A stretch of DNA of 9,770 nucleotides from an uncultured Collinsella sp. (lineage in GTDB: Bacteria > Actinomycetota > Coriobacteriia > Coriobacteriales > Coriobacteriaceae): NCBI GenBank assembly GCA_900545165.1, contig UQYA01000070.1:1-9770 (forward strand), in the 5' to 3' direction. Numbering within the stretch: position 1 is the first letter of the stretch; each line of letters starts with the position of its first letter. This document shows, piece after piece, positions 1-6,500 of the stretch. The position numbers and the translations under genes were made by a program. The notes under the pieces are model-generated. The model was not told the DNA's origin. It saw only the letters and a list, made by a program, of their open reading frames with translations, and made no database searches.

Positions 1-82
1 GCGCCCTTGAAGTTGAACGTCAGATTGTCCAAATGCGGCCCGCGCAGCGTCGGCCGGTCCGCCGTTCGTTAGAACGGCGGAA
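1..82. other. Window edge downstream of tyrS; possible end of a neighbouring gene
   Basis: The first 58 bases show G or C at nearly every third position (3, 6, 9 and so on), as in the coding sequence of this genome. This would fit a plus-strand gene in frame 1 ending at the TAG at 70-72, or a minus-strand reading of the same positions. The minus-strand reading has no ATG in view. The fragment is too short to name. A plus-strand gene ending here would converge on tyrS, with its stop inside the stem-loop at 59-80. Confidence 0.25.
59..80 (-). terminator. Stem-loop just after tyrS, possible terminator without a U-tract
   Basis: CCGCCGTTC (59-67) and GAACGGCGG (72-80) form a perfect 9-bp stem with a 4-base loop, starting 3 bases past the tyrS stop codon. 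No run of T follows on either strand, so it is not a classical intrinsic terminator. Actinobacteria are reported to use some hairpins lacking a U-trail. The other terminators in this window do have T-runs, which lowers confidence. Confidence 0.4.
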
Positions 83-1294
83 CTAAATCAACTTGAAGCC
101 CTTGCGCTTACCCACAGAAAGGGTGTCGCCCAGCTTGAGGGCGCTGGGATCGATGTTATAGCTCTTGGGAGCCACGGCCTTGCCGTTGATTTTGACGCCG
201 CCGCCGTCGATGTCGCGACGGGCCTGGCCGGCGCTGGCCGAAAGGCCCAGGTCCTTGAGCAGGCCGGCGAGGTAGATCTGGCCCTCGTCGTTAACAGTCA
301 GCTCAACATGCTTCTCGGGGAAGTCGGCGAGTTGGCCCTCCTTGAACACGCGGTCGAACTCGGCCTGAGCCTCGTCGCCGGCACCGGCGCCGTGGTAGGT
401 GTCGCACAGGTCGCGGCCCAGAGCGCGCTTGAGCTCATAGGGATCGGCGGAGCCGTCGGCCAGAGCAGCGTCGATCTTGTCGACCTCGGCCGGGGTGAGC
501 GAGCTCGCCAGGCGGTAGTACTTGCCGATCATCTCGTCGGGGATGGACATGGTCTTGCCGAACATATCCTTGGGCGCGTCGGTCAGGCCGATGTAGTTAC
601 CGTAGGACTTGGACATCTTACGGACGCCATCGGTGCCCTCGAGCAACGGCATGGTGAGCGCGATCTGGGGCTCCATGCCCATCTTCTCCATGAGCTCACG
701 GCCGGCGAGCAGGTTGAAGAGCTGATCGGTGCCGCCCATTTCCACGTCGGCCTTGATCTGCACGGAGTCGTAAGCCTGCATCACGGGATACAGGAACTCA
801 TGCAGGGCGATCGGCGTCTGGGACTGGTAGCGCTTGGTAAAGTCGTCGCGCTCGAGAATACGGGCGACGGTGAACTTGGAGCACACCTGCAGCAGGCCGG
901 CCAGATCCATCGACAAGATCCAGTCGCCGTTGTGCACGATGGTGGTCTTCTCGGGATCCAGGATCTTCATGGCCTGGCTCACGTAGGTCTCGGCGTTGGC
1001 CTCGATCTGCTCCTGCGAAAGCTGCGGGCGGGTGGAGTTCTTGCCCGAGGGGTCGCCAATCAGCGCAGTACCGTTGCCGATGATGAGGGTGACGTTGTGG
1101 CCCAGGTCCTGGAACTGACGCATCTTGCGCAGCGGCACGGCGTGGCCCAGGTGCAGGTCGGGGCTGGTGGGATCGACGCCGAGCTTGATGTTGAGGGGCT
1201 CGCCCTTCTCAAGCTTCTTGCGAAGGTCGGCCTCGGGGACGATCTGCGCGGCGCCCGAGGTGATGATACGCATTTGCTCGTCAACAGACAGCAT
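83..1294 (-). CDS. tyrS: Tyrosyl-tRNA synthetase
   Basis: A cytoplasmic class I aminoacyl-tRNA synthetase that charges tRNA-Tyr with tyrosine using ATP; 403 residues, normal for the family. The Rossmann catalytic domain carries the HIGH-type motif HLGH at 48-51 and a complete KMSKS at 226-230. The tyrosine pocket is visible as Y169-x3-Q173-x2-D176, followed by GGTDQ at 187-191. The C-terminal portion, from about residue 340, looks like an S4 tRNA-binding domain (GQARRDIDGGGVKING). The LGVDPTSPDLHLGH wording suggests the TyrZ-like branch rather than the E. coli TyrS type. The start is ATG at 1292-1294, preceded by AGGAGGA at 1301-1307. The U32 gene lies upstream on the same strand with a gap of about 96 bp. 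A TATCAT (minus strand, 1363-1368) could be a -10 element, but I see no matching -35. Confidence 0.97.
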   Translation of the reverse strand: MLSVDEQMRIITSGAAQIVPEADLRKKLEKGEPLNIKLGVDPTSPDLHLGHAVPLRKMRQFQDLGHNVTLIIGNGTALIGDPSGKNSTRPQLSQEQIEANAETYVSQAMKILDPEKTTIVHNGDWILSMDLAGLLQVCSKFTVARILERDDFTKRYQSQTPIALHEFLYPVMQAYDSVQIKADVEMGGTDQLFNLLAGRELMEKMGMEPQIALTMPLLEGTDGVRKMSKSYGNYIGLTDAPKDMFGKTMSIPDEMIGKYYRLASSLTPAEVDKIDAALADGSADPYELKRALGRDLCDTYHGAGAGDEAQAEFDRVFKEGQLADFPEKHVELTVNDEGQIYLAGLLKDLGLSASAGQARRDIDGGGVKINGKAVAPKSYNIDPSALKLGDTLSVGKRKGFKLI

Positions 1295-1316
1295 TGGGTA
1301 TCCTCCTTTTGCTATA

Positions 1317-1341
1317 GCACCCTCGCCGAAAACGGCGGTGC
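1317..1341 (-). other. Hairpin in the tyrS leader
   Basis: On the minus strand GCACC-GCCG, a TTTT loop, then CGGC, a small GAG bulge and GGTGC form a GC-rich hairpin. It ends about 9 bases before the tyrS ribosome binding site. It follows the U32 stop codon but has no T-run after it, so it is not a typical terminator. It may be a leader structure that affects tyrS translation, or it may be incidental. Confidence 0.35.
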
Positions 1342-1390
1342 TGGAAGTCCATAAACTCTCTTATGATAACAAACTGACGCGACGCAGCAT

Positions 1391-3367
1391 CTACGACAGG
1401 AAAATCCTCGTCCTGCCGCATGCGTCGATGGCAACTGACAGACGTGTACCGTCACGCTCGACCAGATAGCGCACCTGCCGACGACGCAAGCAGTCGCGGC
1501 AACGGGCCTGCCCCGTCGCATCGGTGGCGCAGACGCCCTCGGCGGTCAGCAGGCAGTGCTCGCACACCATAAGCTCGGGACAGTCGGCGTCGAACGGACC
1601 CAAGACGCCGGGTTCAGCAGCCAGCTCGGCAATACGCTCCCTATCATTGCTGAGCAGCTCGGCAGGCAAGTATACCCACCCCGCGCCAAGCCCGCGCAGC
1701 CAGGCAAGCGTGGCCCGATTGGCACAGAACACCGGCGCCGCCACGTCAAACGCCGTGCCCAGCTCGCGGGCCATCGCCACCTGTCCCAGGTTGCGGCAAA
1801 CAATACGCCCGGCACGTTGCATAAGCGCCCGAGTCCGCTCGATATCGCCTGCGCGGCACACTTCGTCGAGCACCACCGTCGAATCGGACAGATCCCGCCC
1901 ATCGCGCGGATCCAAATCCATCAGCTCCCAGGCAAAGACCATACGAGCAAAAGCCTCATGCTTTGCCGGCTCCGCCGGTCCCGCCAACTCCGTCGGTACA
2001 TCGCCATCTGCCAGAACGCCCTCAAACGGCAGCACCTCAACGGACTGCTCAGCAGGCGCGACCGCATCTGCCTCGACCCGCATGCGCTCCAACACCGTTG
2101 CCGTCTGCCCCAGCACGCCGGCACTGCGAATCAGATAGACCTCGCAGCCCGCGTCCACCTTGCGTTTGCAATGCACGACGACGCGCTCTCCCGCAGCGGC
2201 ATCCACGGGGCAAGGCACCTGTGGCCAGCGCTTGGGCACATCGGGACGCGCGTCGGCACCCGGGTAAAATCGGATCTCGAGCGTATCGCCCGCCGCCACG
2301 GCGGCATCAAGCTCAACCGTCACCTCTTCGTGACCCACCGCCACCAAGTGGCCCACGCGCACGCCCTGGTTGATCGCGCGCTCAAAGCTCATGAGCTCGG
2401 CGCCCGAACGACCCCGCAGATACGCATCGGTAAAGCCGCGGTTGAACGACCTTCCCAGCTCGCGCTCAAGCGCCGGCACCGCATCGGCATCCCATGTGCC
2501 GTCGCGCAGCATATTGAGCGCCCGACGCCACACCCTCACCACGTTAAAGACGTAGTCGGGATTCTTCATGCGGCCCTCGATCTTGAGCGATGCCACGCCG
2601 GCGGCAACAAGCTCGGGCAGATGCGCGATGCCCAGATAGTCACGCGGACAAAGCAGGCGATCCCCTTCGACAGCGACAACACTCTGCCCCGCCTCGTCCA
2701 CCAAGTCATAGGATAGACGGCACGGTTGAGTGCAATCACCGCGCATCGCAGAGCGGCCACGTCGAAGGGCAGAGAACCCGCACGCACCCGAGTATCCAAT
2801 GCAAATAGCGCCGTGACAGAACACCTCGATGGGCACGCCAGTAGCGCAAAGTGTCTCAATCTCTGCAACGCTCAGCTCGCGCGCAGTCGTCACGCGCTCA
2901 ACGCCCAACTCCTTGGCAGCCAACTGCACGGCACCCTCGCTATGAGCGCCCGCCTGAGTGGACAGGTGAATCTCGACCCCCGGAATCGCCGCACGAAGCG
3001 CACAAGCCAGCCCGGCATCGGCCACAATCAACGCATCGGCACCCAACGCGCGCGCATGCGCCCCCAACGCCACGGCGTCGGCAAGCTCATCATCGAACAC
3101 GAACACGTTGAGCGTCACGTACACACGCACGCCATGGGCATGGGCCACGGCACAACCGCGCGCGAACTCATCATCGCTAAAGCCATGCGCGCTCACTCGA
3201 GCGTTGAATCCGTCCAGCCCCGCATAGATGGCATCGGCACCCGCCGCAATCGCCGCGAGCATCTGGTCGAGTCCGCCAGCAGGCGCCAGCAGTTCGGGCA
3301 GCGCCACTTCAGCCGCCGCCAACTCGCTTTCGCATTGTCCGCTCGGTTCCATCGGCCGAATCGCCAT
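1391..3367 (-). CDS. U32-family protein, RlhA/TrhP-like RNA hydroxylation factor
   Basis: U32 proteins were first called peptidases. Characterised bacterial members RlhA (YdcP) and TrhP (YegQ) are needed for hydroxylation of 23S rRNA C2501 and tRNA wobble uridine respectively, and UbiU/UbiV hold Fe-S clusters. The 658-residue length is close to RlhA. PELLAPAG (24-31) opens the U32 barrel. The family signature is complete at E181-S199 (E-x-F-x2-G-A-I-C-x4-G-x-C-x-F-S). C189, C196, C212 and C216 form a likely cluster-binding set, which is inference from UbiU/UbiV. A C-terminal Cys group (C602, C605, C613, C623, C626) fits the end of long U32 proteins. ATG at 3365-3367 is chosen because AGGAG lies 7 bases upstream; the in-frame TTG at 3383-3385 would bury that site. 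RNA substrate unproven; a true protease is less likely. Confidence 0.88.
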   Translation of the reverse strand: MAIRPMEPSGQCESELAAAEVALPELLAPAGGLDQMLAAIAAGADAIYAGLDGFNARVSAHGFSDDEFARGCAVAHAHGVRVYVTLNVFVFDDELADAVALGAHARALGADALIVADAGLACALRAAIPGVEIHLSTQAGAHSEGAVQLAAKELGVERVTTARELSVAEIETLCATGVPIEVFCHGAICIGYSGACGFSALRRGRSAMRGDCTQPCRLSYDLVDEAGQSVVAVEGDRLLCPRDYLGIAHLPELVAAGVASLKIEGRMKNPDYVFNVVRVWRRALNMLRDGTWDADAVPALERELGRSFNRGFTDAYLRGRSGAELMSFERAINQGVRVGHLVAVGHEEVTVELDAAVAAGDTLEIRFYPGADARPDVPKRWPQVPCPVDAAAGERVVVHCKRKVDAGCEVYLIRSAGVLGQTATVLERMRVEADAVAPAEQSVEVLPFEGVLADGDVPTELAGPAEPAKHEAFARMVFAWELMDLDPRDGRDLSDSTVVLDEVCRAGDIERTRALMQRAGRIVCRNLGQVAMARELGTAFDVAAPVFCANRATLAWLRGLGAGWVYLPAELLSNDRERIAELAAEPGVLGPFDADCPELMVCEHCLLTAEGVCATDATGQARCRDCLRRRQVRYLVERDGTRLSVAIDACGRTRIFLS

Positions 3368-3374
3368 CGGTAAA

Positions 3375-3379
3375 CTCCT
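3375..3379 (-). promoter_or_regulatory. Ribosome binding site of the U32 gene
   Basis: AGGAG on the minus strand lies 7 bases before ATG 3365-3367. It fixes that ATG as the start in preference to the TTG six codons upstream. It is next to an 11-base near-palindrome, CCTTG-C-CAAGG (3378-3388). Confidence 0.8.
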
Positions 3380-3516
3380 TGCCAAGGTGTGCTTTCACTC
3401 TGAAAATTGCTGCCAACCAGCATACACGAGGCCCCGCATGCCCCGATTGGTTTATCGTGTAATAACTTATGTCCATCCTGCCCGGTAGCATACCTGCCGC
3501 CTGGCACGACATACCT

Positions 3517-3522
3517 GGAGGT
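3517..3522 (+). promoter_or_regulatory. Ribosome binding site of the PBP gene
   Basis: GGAGGT lies 6 bases before ATG 3529-3531. It sets the start there rather than at the in-frame ATG at 3469-3471, which has no Shine-Dalgarno sequence in front of it. Confidence 0.85.
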
Positions 3523-3528
3523 CAATAT

Positions 3529-5718
3529 ATGGGTCCTCGCCAACGACAGGGGCGCGGTCGCTCTAAGACGCATGCCCTTCCCATGATCTTGCTCTCGTTT
3601 TTGGGCTTTCTGCTTATCGCGGGCGTAGCGTTTGGCATCGGCATGATCGGCAACGTCAACCGCTGGCTGTCCGATCTGCCCGACTACACCGATGCCAACG
3701 CGTATCTGGTGAGCGAGCCCACCGACATCGTCGACTGCAACGGCAATACCATTGCGAGTTTCTACACGCAAAACCGCAAGTCCATCACCAAGGACCAAGT
3801 GTCCCCGTACGTGCTGCAGGGCACCGTCGACGTTGAGGACGAGCGCTTCTACGAACATGGCGGCATCGACCTCTGGGGCATTGCACGCGCATCGGTGGCA
3901 ACCCTCACCGGCGGCCACGAGGGCGCATCGACCATCACCCAGCAGCTGGTTCGCAACACCATCTTGCAGGAGGAACAATTCGACTCGACCATCGAGCGTA
4001 AGGTGCGCGAGGCCTATATCGCCATCAAGATGGAGGATATGTACTCCAAAGACGAGATCCTCATGATGTACCTCAACACCATCTACTACGGCCATGGAGC
4101 ATATGGAATCGAGGCCGCCGCCGAGACCTATCTGTCCAAAACCGCCGCCGACCTCACCCTGAGCGAGGCCGCGCTGCTCATCGGCCTTCCCAACTCGCCC
4201 TCGCAGTACGACCCCACGGTTAATCCCGACTTGGCGCTGTCCCGCCGCAATAAGGTTCTGGACAACATGCTGCGTCTGGGCCACATCACGCAGGAAGAGC
4301 ACGATGCCGCACAGGCTGAGCCCATCACGCTTAACGTGACCGAGATTTCGGGCAGTGGCGTCGATGTGTACTCTCAGCCCTACTTTGTCTCCTACGTTAA
4401 ACAGCTGCTTGAGCAGGAGTTCTCCACCGACGTGCTCTTTAAGGGCGGTCTGACCGTCAAGACCACCATCGACCCCACCATGCAGCAGGTGGCCGAGGAG
4501 GCTGTGCGCTCGCAGCTCGACACGCTTTCGCTCGACGGCCTGGACATGGGCATGGTCGTCGTTGACCCCAAGACCGGCTATATCAAGTGCATGGTAGGCG
4601 GCTACGACTACAACGCCGACGAGAATCACGTGAACCACGCTACGGCAAAGCGCCCCGTGGGCTCCACGTTTAAGGCCTTTACGCTGGCAACTGCCATCCA
4701 AAACGGTATGAACCCCAACGTCACCCTCAACTGCAACTCGCCGCTCAAGGCCAAGGGCACCACGACCGAGGTGCAAAACTACGGCAACCAGAGCTATGGC
4801 AACATCACGCTTAAGCAGGCAACGGCATACTCATCCAACACCGGCTACATTCAGGTGGCCGAAGCCATCGGCAATGACAAGATCATGTCGCTCGTCAAAA
4901 AGCTTGGCATCGATCCCGCCAAGGACAATATCGAGGACGTTCCCGTCATGACGCTCGGCACCGGGTCCATCTCACCGCTCGAGATGGCATCTGCCTACGC
5001 AACGTTTGCCAACGGTGGCTACTACCGTCAGCCCATCGCCATTACCGAGATCGACTCGCGTACCGGCTCGGTTCTGTACCAGCACACCGACAATCCCACG
5101 CAGGTGCTCACCGAAGGCGAGGCTGCCGCGGTTACCGATGTTCTATCCGGCGTCATGCAGGGCAGCGGCACGGGTGCCGCCGGCGCGCTGAACGTCAACC
5201 AGCCCTATGCCGGCAAGACGGGCACCACTGACAACACCACCAACCTGTGGTTCTGCGGCTTCACGCCGCAACTGACATGCGCCCTGTGGACCGGTTATTC
5301 CGCAGGCGAGATTCCCATCCAAAAGTACGGTTCGGACCTGCTGGGCGACAGCACCAACCTGCCCGTCTTTAAGAAGTTCATGAACACCGTTCTTGCGGGC
5401 ACCGAGCGCGAGGAATTCTCAACCGGAACGGCTCCCACGTACAAGAACAATAACGTCTGGAAGTTCTACGGCACAAACAACAAAAAGAAAGACGAAGAGG
5501 ATAAAGACGAGGGAAAAGAAGAGGAAGAGACCACGACCACCACAACGACAACGACAACGACAACCACTGAAACCCCGGGCGGCAACACCACCGGCGATAG
5601 CGGTACGACAGGTGGCGACGGTGGCACGGGTGGCAATGGTGGCACGGGTGGCGACGGTGGCACGCCGACGCCTACCCCCGATCCTACGCCCACGCCCGAC
5701 CCCTCTACGGGCCAGTAG
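3529..5718 (+). CDS. Class A penicillin-binding protein (GT51 transglycosylase and transpeptidase)
   Basis: A bifunctional peptidoglycan synthase, 729 residues: it polymerises lipid II into glycan chains and cross-links the stem peptides outside the membrane. A basic cytoplasmic N-terminus is followed by one membrane helix (about 17-41). The GT51 domain has EDERFYEHGG (103-112, catalytic Glu103), GASTITQQL (132-140), RKVREA (from 157) and a YLNTIYYGHGAYGIE block. The transpeptidase domain has the Ser379-T-F-Lys382 active site, S435-S-N437 and KTGT at 563-566, so both activities look intact. After about residue 650 comes a low-complexity tail: K/D/E-rich (652-667), 13 threonines (668-680), a Gly-rich repeat (695-712) and PTPTPDP (713-729). 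The gene stands alone on its strand, with a strong terminator after it. It resembles PBP1A/PonA types; the exact paralogue is uncertain. Confidence 0.96.
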   Translation: MGPRQRQGRGRSKTHALPMILLSFLGFLLIAGVAFGIGMIGNVNRWLSDLPDYTDANAYLVSEPTDIVDCNGNTIASFYTQNRKSITKDQVSPYVLQGTVDVEDERFYEHGGIDLWGIARASVATLTGGHEGASTITQQLVRNTILQEEQFDSTIERKVREAYIAIKMEDMYSKDEILMMYLNTIYYGHGAYGIEAAAETYLSKTAADLTLSEAALLIGLPNSPSQYDPTVNPDLALSRRNKVLDNMLRLGHITQEEHDAAQAEPITLNVTEISGSGVDVYSQPYFVSYVKQLLEQEFSTDVLFKGGLTVKTTIDPTMQQVAEEAVRSQLDTLSLDGLDMGMVVVDPKTGYIKCMVGGYDYNADENHVNHATAKRPVGSTFKAFTLATAIQNGMNPNVTLNCNSPLKAKGTTTEVQNYGNQSYGNITLKQATAYSSNTGYIQVAEAIGNDKIMSLVKKLGIDPAKDNIEDVPVMTLGTGSISPLEMASAYATFANGGYYRQPIAITEIDSRTGSVLYQHTDNPTQVLTEGEAAAVTDVLSGVMQGSGTGAAGALNVNQPYAGKTGTTDNTTNLWFCGFTPQLTCALWTGYSAGEIPIQKYGSDLLGDSTNLPVFKKFMNTVLAGTEREEFSTGTAPTYKNNNVWKFYGTNNKKKDEEDKDEGKEEEETTTTTTTTTTTTTETPGGNTTGDSGTTGGDGGTGGNGGTGGDGGTPTPTPDPTPTPDPSTGQ
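5530..5568 (+). repeat. Threonine-run microsatellite in the PBP tail
   Basis: Thirteen consecutive Thr codons, all ACN, include three exact ACAACG hexamers at 5542-5559. The run follows an acidic/lysine block (GAA, GAG and AAA codons) inside the PBP reading frame. Such a hexameric tract can gain or lose units without a frameshift. Confidence 0.85.
5611..5664 (+). repeat. Three tandem 18-bp units encoding a Gly-rich segment
   Basis: Three 18-bp units (GGTGGC-GAC or AAT, then GGTGGCACG) encode GGDGGTGGNGGTGGDGGT. Units 1 and 3 are identical, and unit 2 differs only in its third codon (AAT for GAC). The repeat is in frame within the PBP C-terminal tail. Confidence 0.9.
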
Positions 5719-5743
5719 ACGCAAAGCGGCATCTGACACCAAG

Positions 5744-5785
5744 GCGCCCGAGCAGCACGTACGCTGCTCGGGCGCTTCTTTATTT
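5744..5785 (+). terminator. Intrinsic terminator of the PBP gene
   Basis: GCGCCCGAGCAGC (5744-5756) and GCTGCTCGGGCGC (5763-5775) form a perfect 13-bp stem with a 6-base loop, followed by TTCTTTATTT. It starts 25 bases after the PBP stop. The T-run lies only on the plus strand, so it serves the PBP gene. Confidence 0.95.
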
Positions 5786-5854
5786 CGGCAGATGTCACAA
5801 GATGCCACGACGGCCCCGGCTGCAGGACCGATAGAGCAACGGGTGCCGGCATGC

Positions 5855-5883
5855 AAAAGGGCGCTGACCTTCGTCAACGCCCT
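5855..5883 (-). terminator. Intrinsic terminator of argR
   Basis: On the minus strand AGGGCGTTGAC, a GAAG loop and GTCAGCGCCCT form an 11-bp stem with one G-U pair, followed by TTTT. It lies about 50 bases after the argR stop. Bases 5786-5854, between this and the PBP terminator, show nothing recognisable. Confidence 0.85.
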
Positions 5884-5933
5884 CGGCAATTACCTATAGC
5901 AACAATCGGCACAGCAGCAGTGCCACGCATCCC

Positions 5934-6371
5934 CTACTTGTGAGAGTTACTCAGCTTGTTGATGAGCGCCTCAAGGCGTTCGCCGTCCTCGGCCGTCTGC
6001 GCAATGACTAAGATCGTGTCGTTGCCGGCAAGCGAGCCGAGTACGTCGGGCAGCTCCGCGGCATCGACCGCTGCGGCAATACCAGAAGCCGTACCGGGCT
6101 GCGCCTTGATCATAACCAGATTATCGGTGCGCAGTACGCCGGTAACCAGCTCGGAAACCATGCGCTGCAGATGCAGGTCCTCGGCAAGGACATAGATGCC
6201 CTCGGGGAGCTTACGCAGTCCCATGTCCGCGATGTCGCGCGAAACGGTCGCCTGCGTGCAATCGAAACCCATGGCGCGAAGCTCGTCTACCAAAACGCGC
6301 TGCGTACGTACGTCCTTATTGCGAACAATATCTCTGATGGCATCCTGGCGCCCATTGCGTTTTTTGGCCAT
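5934..6371 (-). CDS. argR: Arginine repressor ArgR
   Basis: A hexameric DNA-binding regulator that senses arginine and controls arginine biosynthesis or catabolism; 145 residues, close to the usual 150. The N-terminal winged helix-turn-helix has the recognition-helix motif QATVSRDI at 40-47. The C-terminal oligomerisation and arginine-binding domain contains PGTASGIAAAVD (92-103) and AGNDTIL (115-121). The last motif reads GNDT where E. coli-type repressors have GDDT. The start is ATG at 6369-6371, with GAGG (6378-6381) 6 bases upstream. An in-frame TTG at 6402-6404 was rejected because it would bury this site. No arginine pathway genes are in the window, so this appears to be a stand-alone regulator with its own terminator. 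The AT-rich upstream gap could hold its promoter, but I found no good match to the ARG-box consensus there. Confidence 0.95.
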   Translation of the reverse strand: MAKKRNGRQDAIRDIVRNKDVRTQRVLVDELRAMGFDCTQATVSRDIADMGLRKLPEGIYVLAEDLHLQRMVSELVTGVLRTDNLVMIKAQPGTASGIAAAVDAAELPDVLGSLAGNDTILVIAQTAEDGERLEALINKLSNSHK

Positions 6372-6500
6372 ACAAAACCTCACTCCAAAAGATGGCGGAG
6401 ACAATCACTTAGTAATTGAATAGTTTAGCGCTATTTGAGGGTTTTAGTGAATAAGAACGCATTTCGAAACAATTCCATGCAATTTATTTCGAAAATCACG
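6372..6500 (-). promoter_or_regulatory. AT-rich argR upstream region with paired TTTCGAAA palindromes
   Basis: This 129-base gap is markedly more AT-rich than its surroundings. It contains two exact copies of ATTTCGAAA (6461-6469 and 6486-6494), each with the perfect palindrome TTTCGAAA at its core, 25 bp apart. A smaller inverted repeat, AATAG-7-CTATT, lies at 6419-6435. No confident -35/-10 pair is visible. It most likely carries the argR promoter and perhaps an operator. No terminator for the upstream glycosyltransferase-like gene is apparent. Confidence 0.5.

Larger units (their letters stand above)
3368..3528. promoter_or_regulatory. Divergent intergenic region between the U32 gene and the PBP gene
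   Basis: The two genes are transcribed away from each other, so promoters for both should lie in these 161 bases. The AT-richer stretch at about 3447-3472 (TTGGTT, then TAATAA and TATGTC) is the most promoter-like part for the plus strand, but no -35/-10 pair has good spacing. For the minus strand I see only a weak TATGCT, also without a partner. No clear operator is visible. Confidence 0.35.

Noticed and set aside
1317..1341. Hairpin as the terminator of the U32 gene
   Set aside because: No T-run follows on the minus strand, and the tyrS ribosome site comes directly after. A leader structure fits better.
308..1354. A 348-residue open frame on the plus strand opposite tyrS
   Set aside because: It is antisense to a fully conserved synthetase, and its composition (Leu, Val, Gly and His runs) is that of a reversed GC-rich gene. 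No ribosome site or known motif is present.
1295..1390. A T-box riboswitch before tyrS
   Set aside because: The gap is under 100 bases, and I see neither the T-box consensus nor a terminator/antiterminator pair.
1556..2716. A 386-residue open frame on the plus strand opposite the U32 gene
   Set aside because: It is a shadow of the conserved U32 reading frame, with His/Arg-rich composition and no recognisable domain.
3193..4776. A 527-residue open frame on the minus strand opposite the PBP gene
   Set aside because: It is antisense to conserved GT51 and transpeptidase motifs and runs into the start of the U32 gene. It is explained by GC-rich third positions.
5611..5664. Direct repeats as a CRISPR or mobile-element signature
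   Set aside because: The units are contiguous without spacers, in frame, and encode a Gly-rich protein tail.
5466..5852. A minus-strand frame with a long valine run
   Set aside because: It is the complement of the PBP threonine repeat and crosses the PBP terminator, so it is not a gene.
6372..6500. A classical ARG box before argR
   Set aside because: TGAAT-like pieces occur (about 6416 and 6448), but the mirrored ATTCA half at the right spacing is missing.
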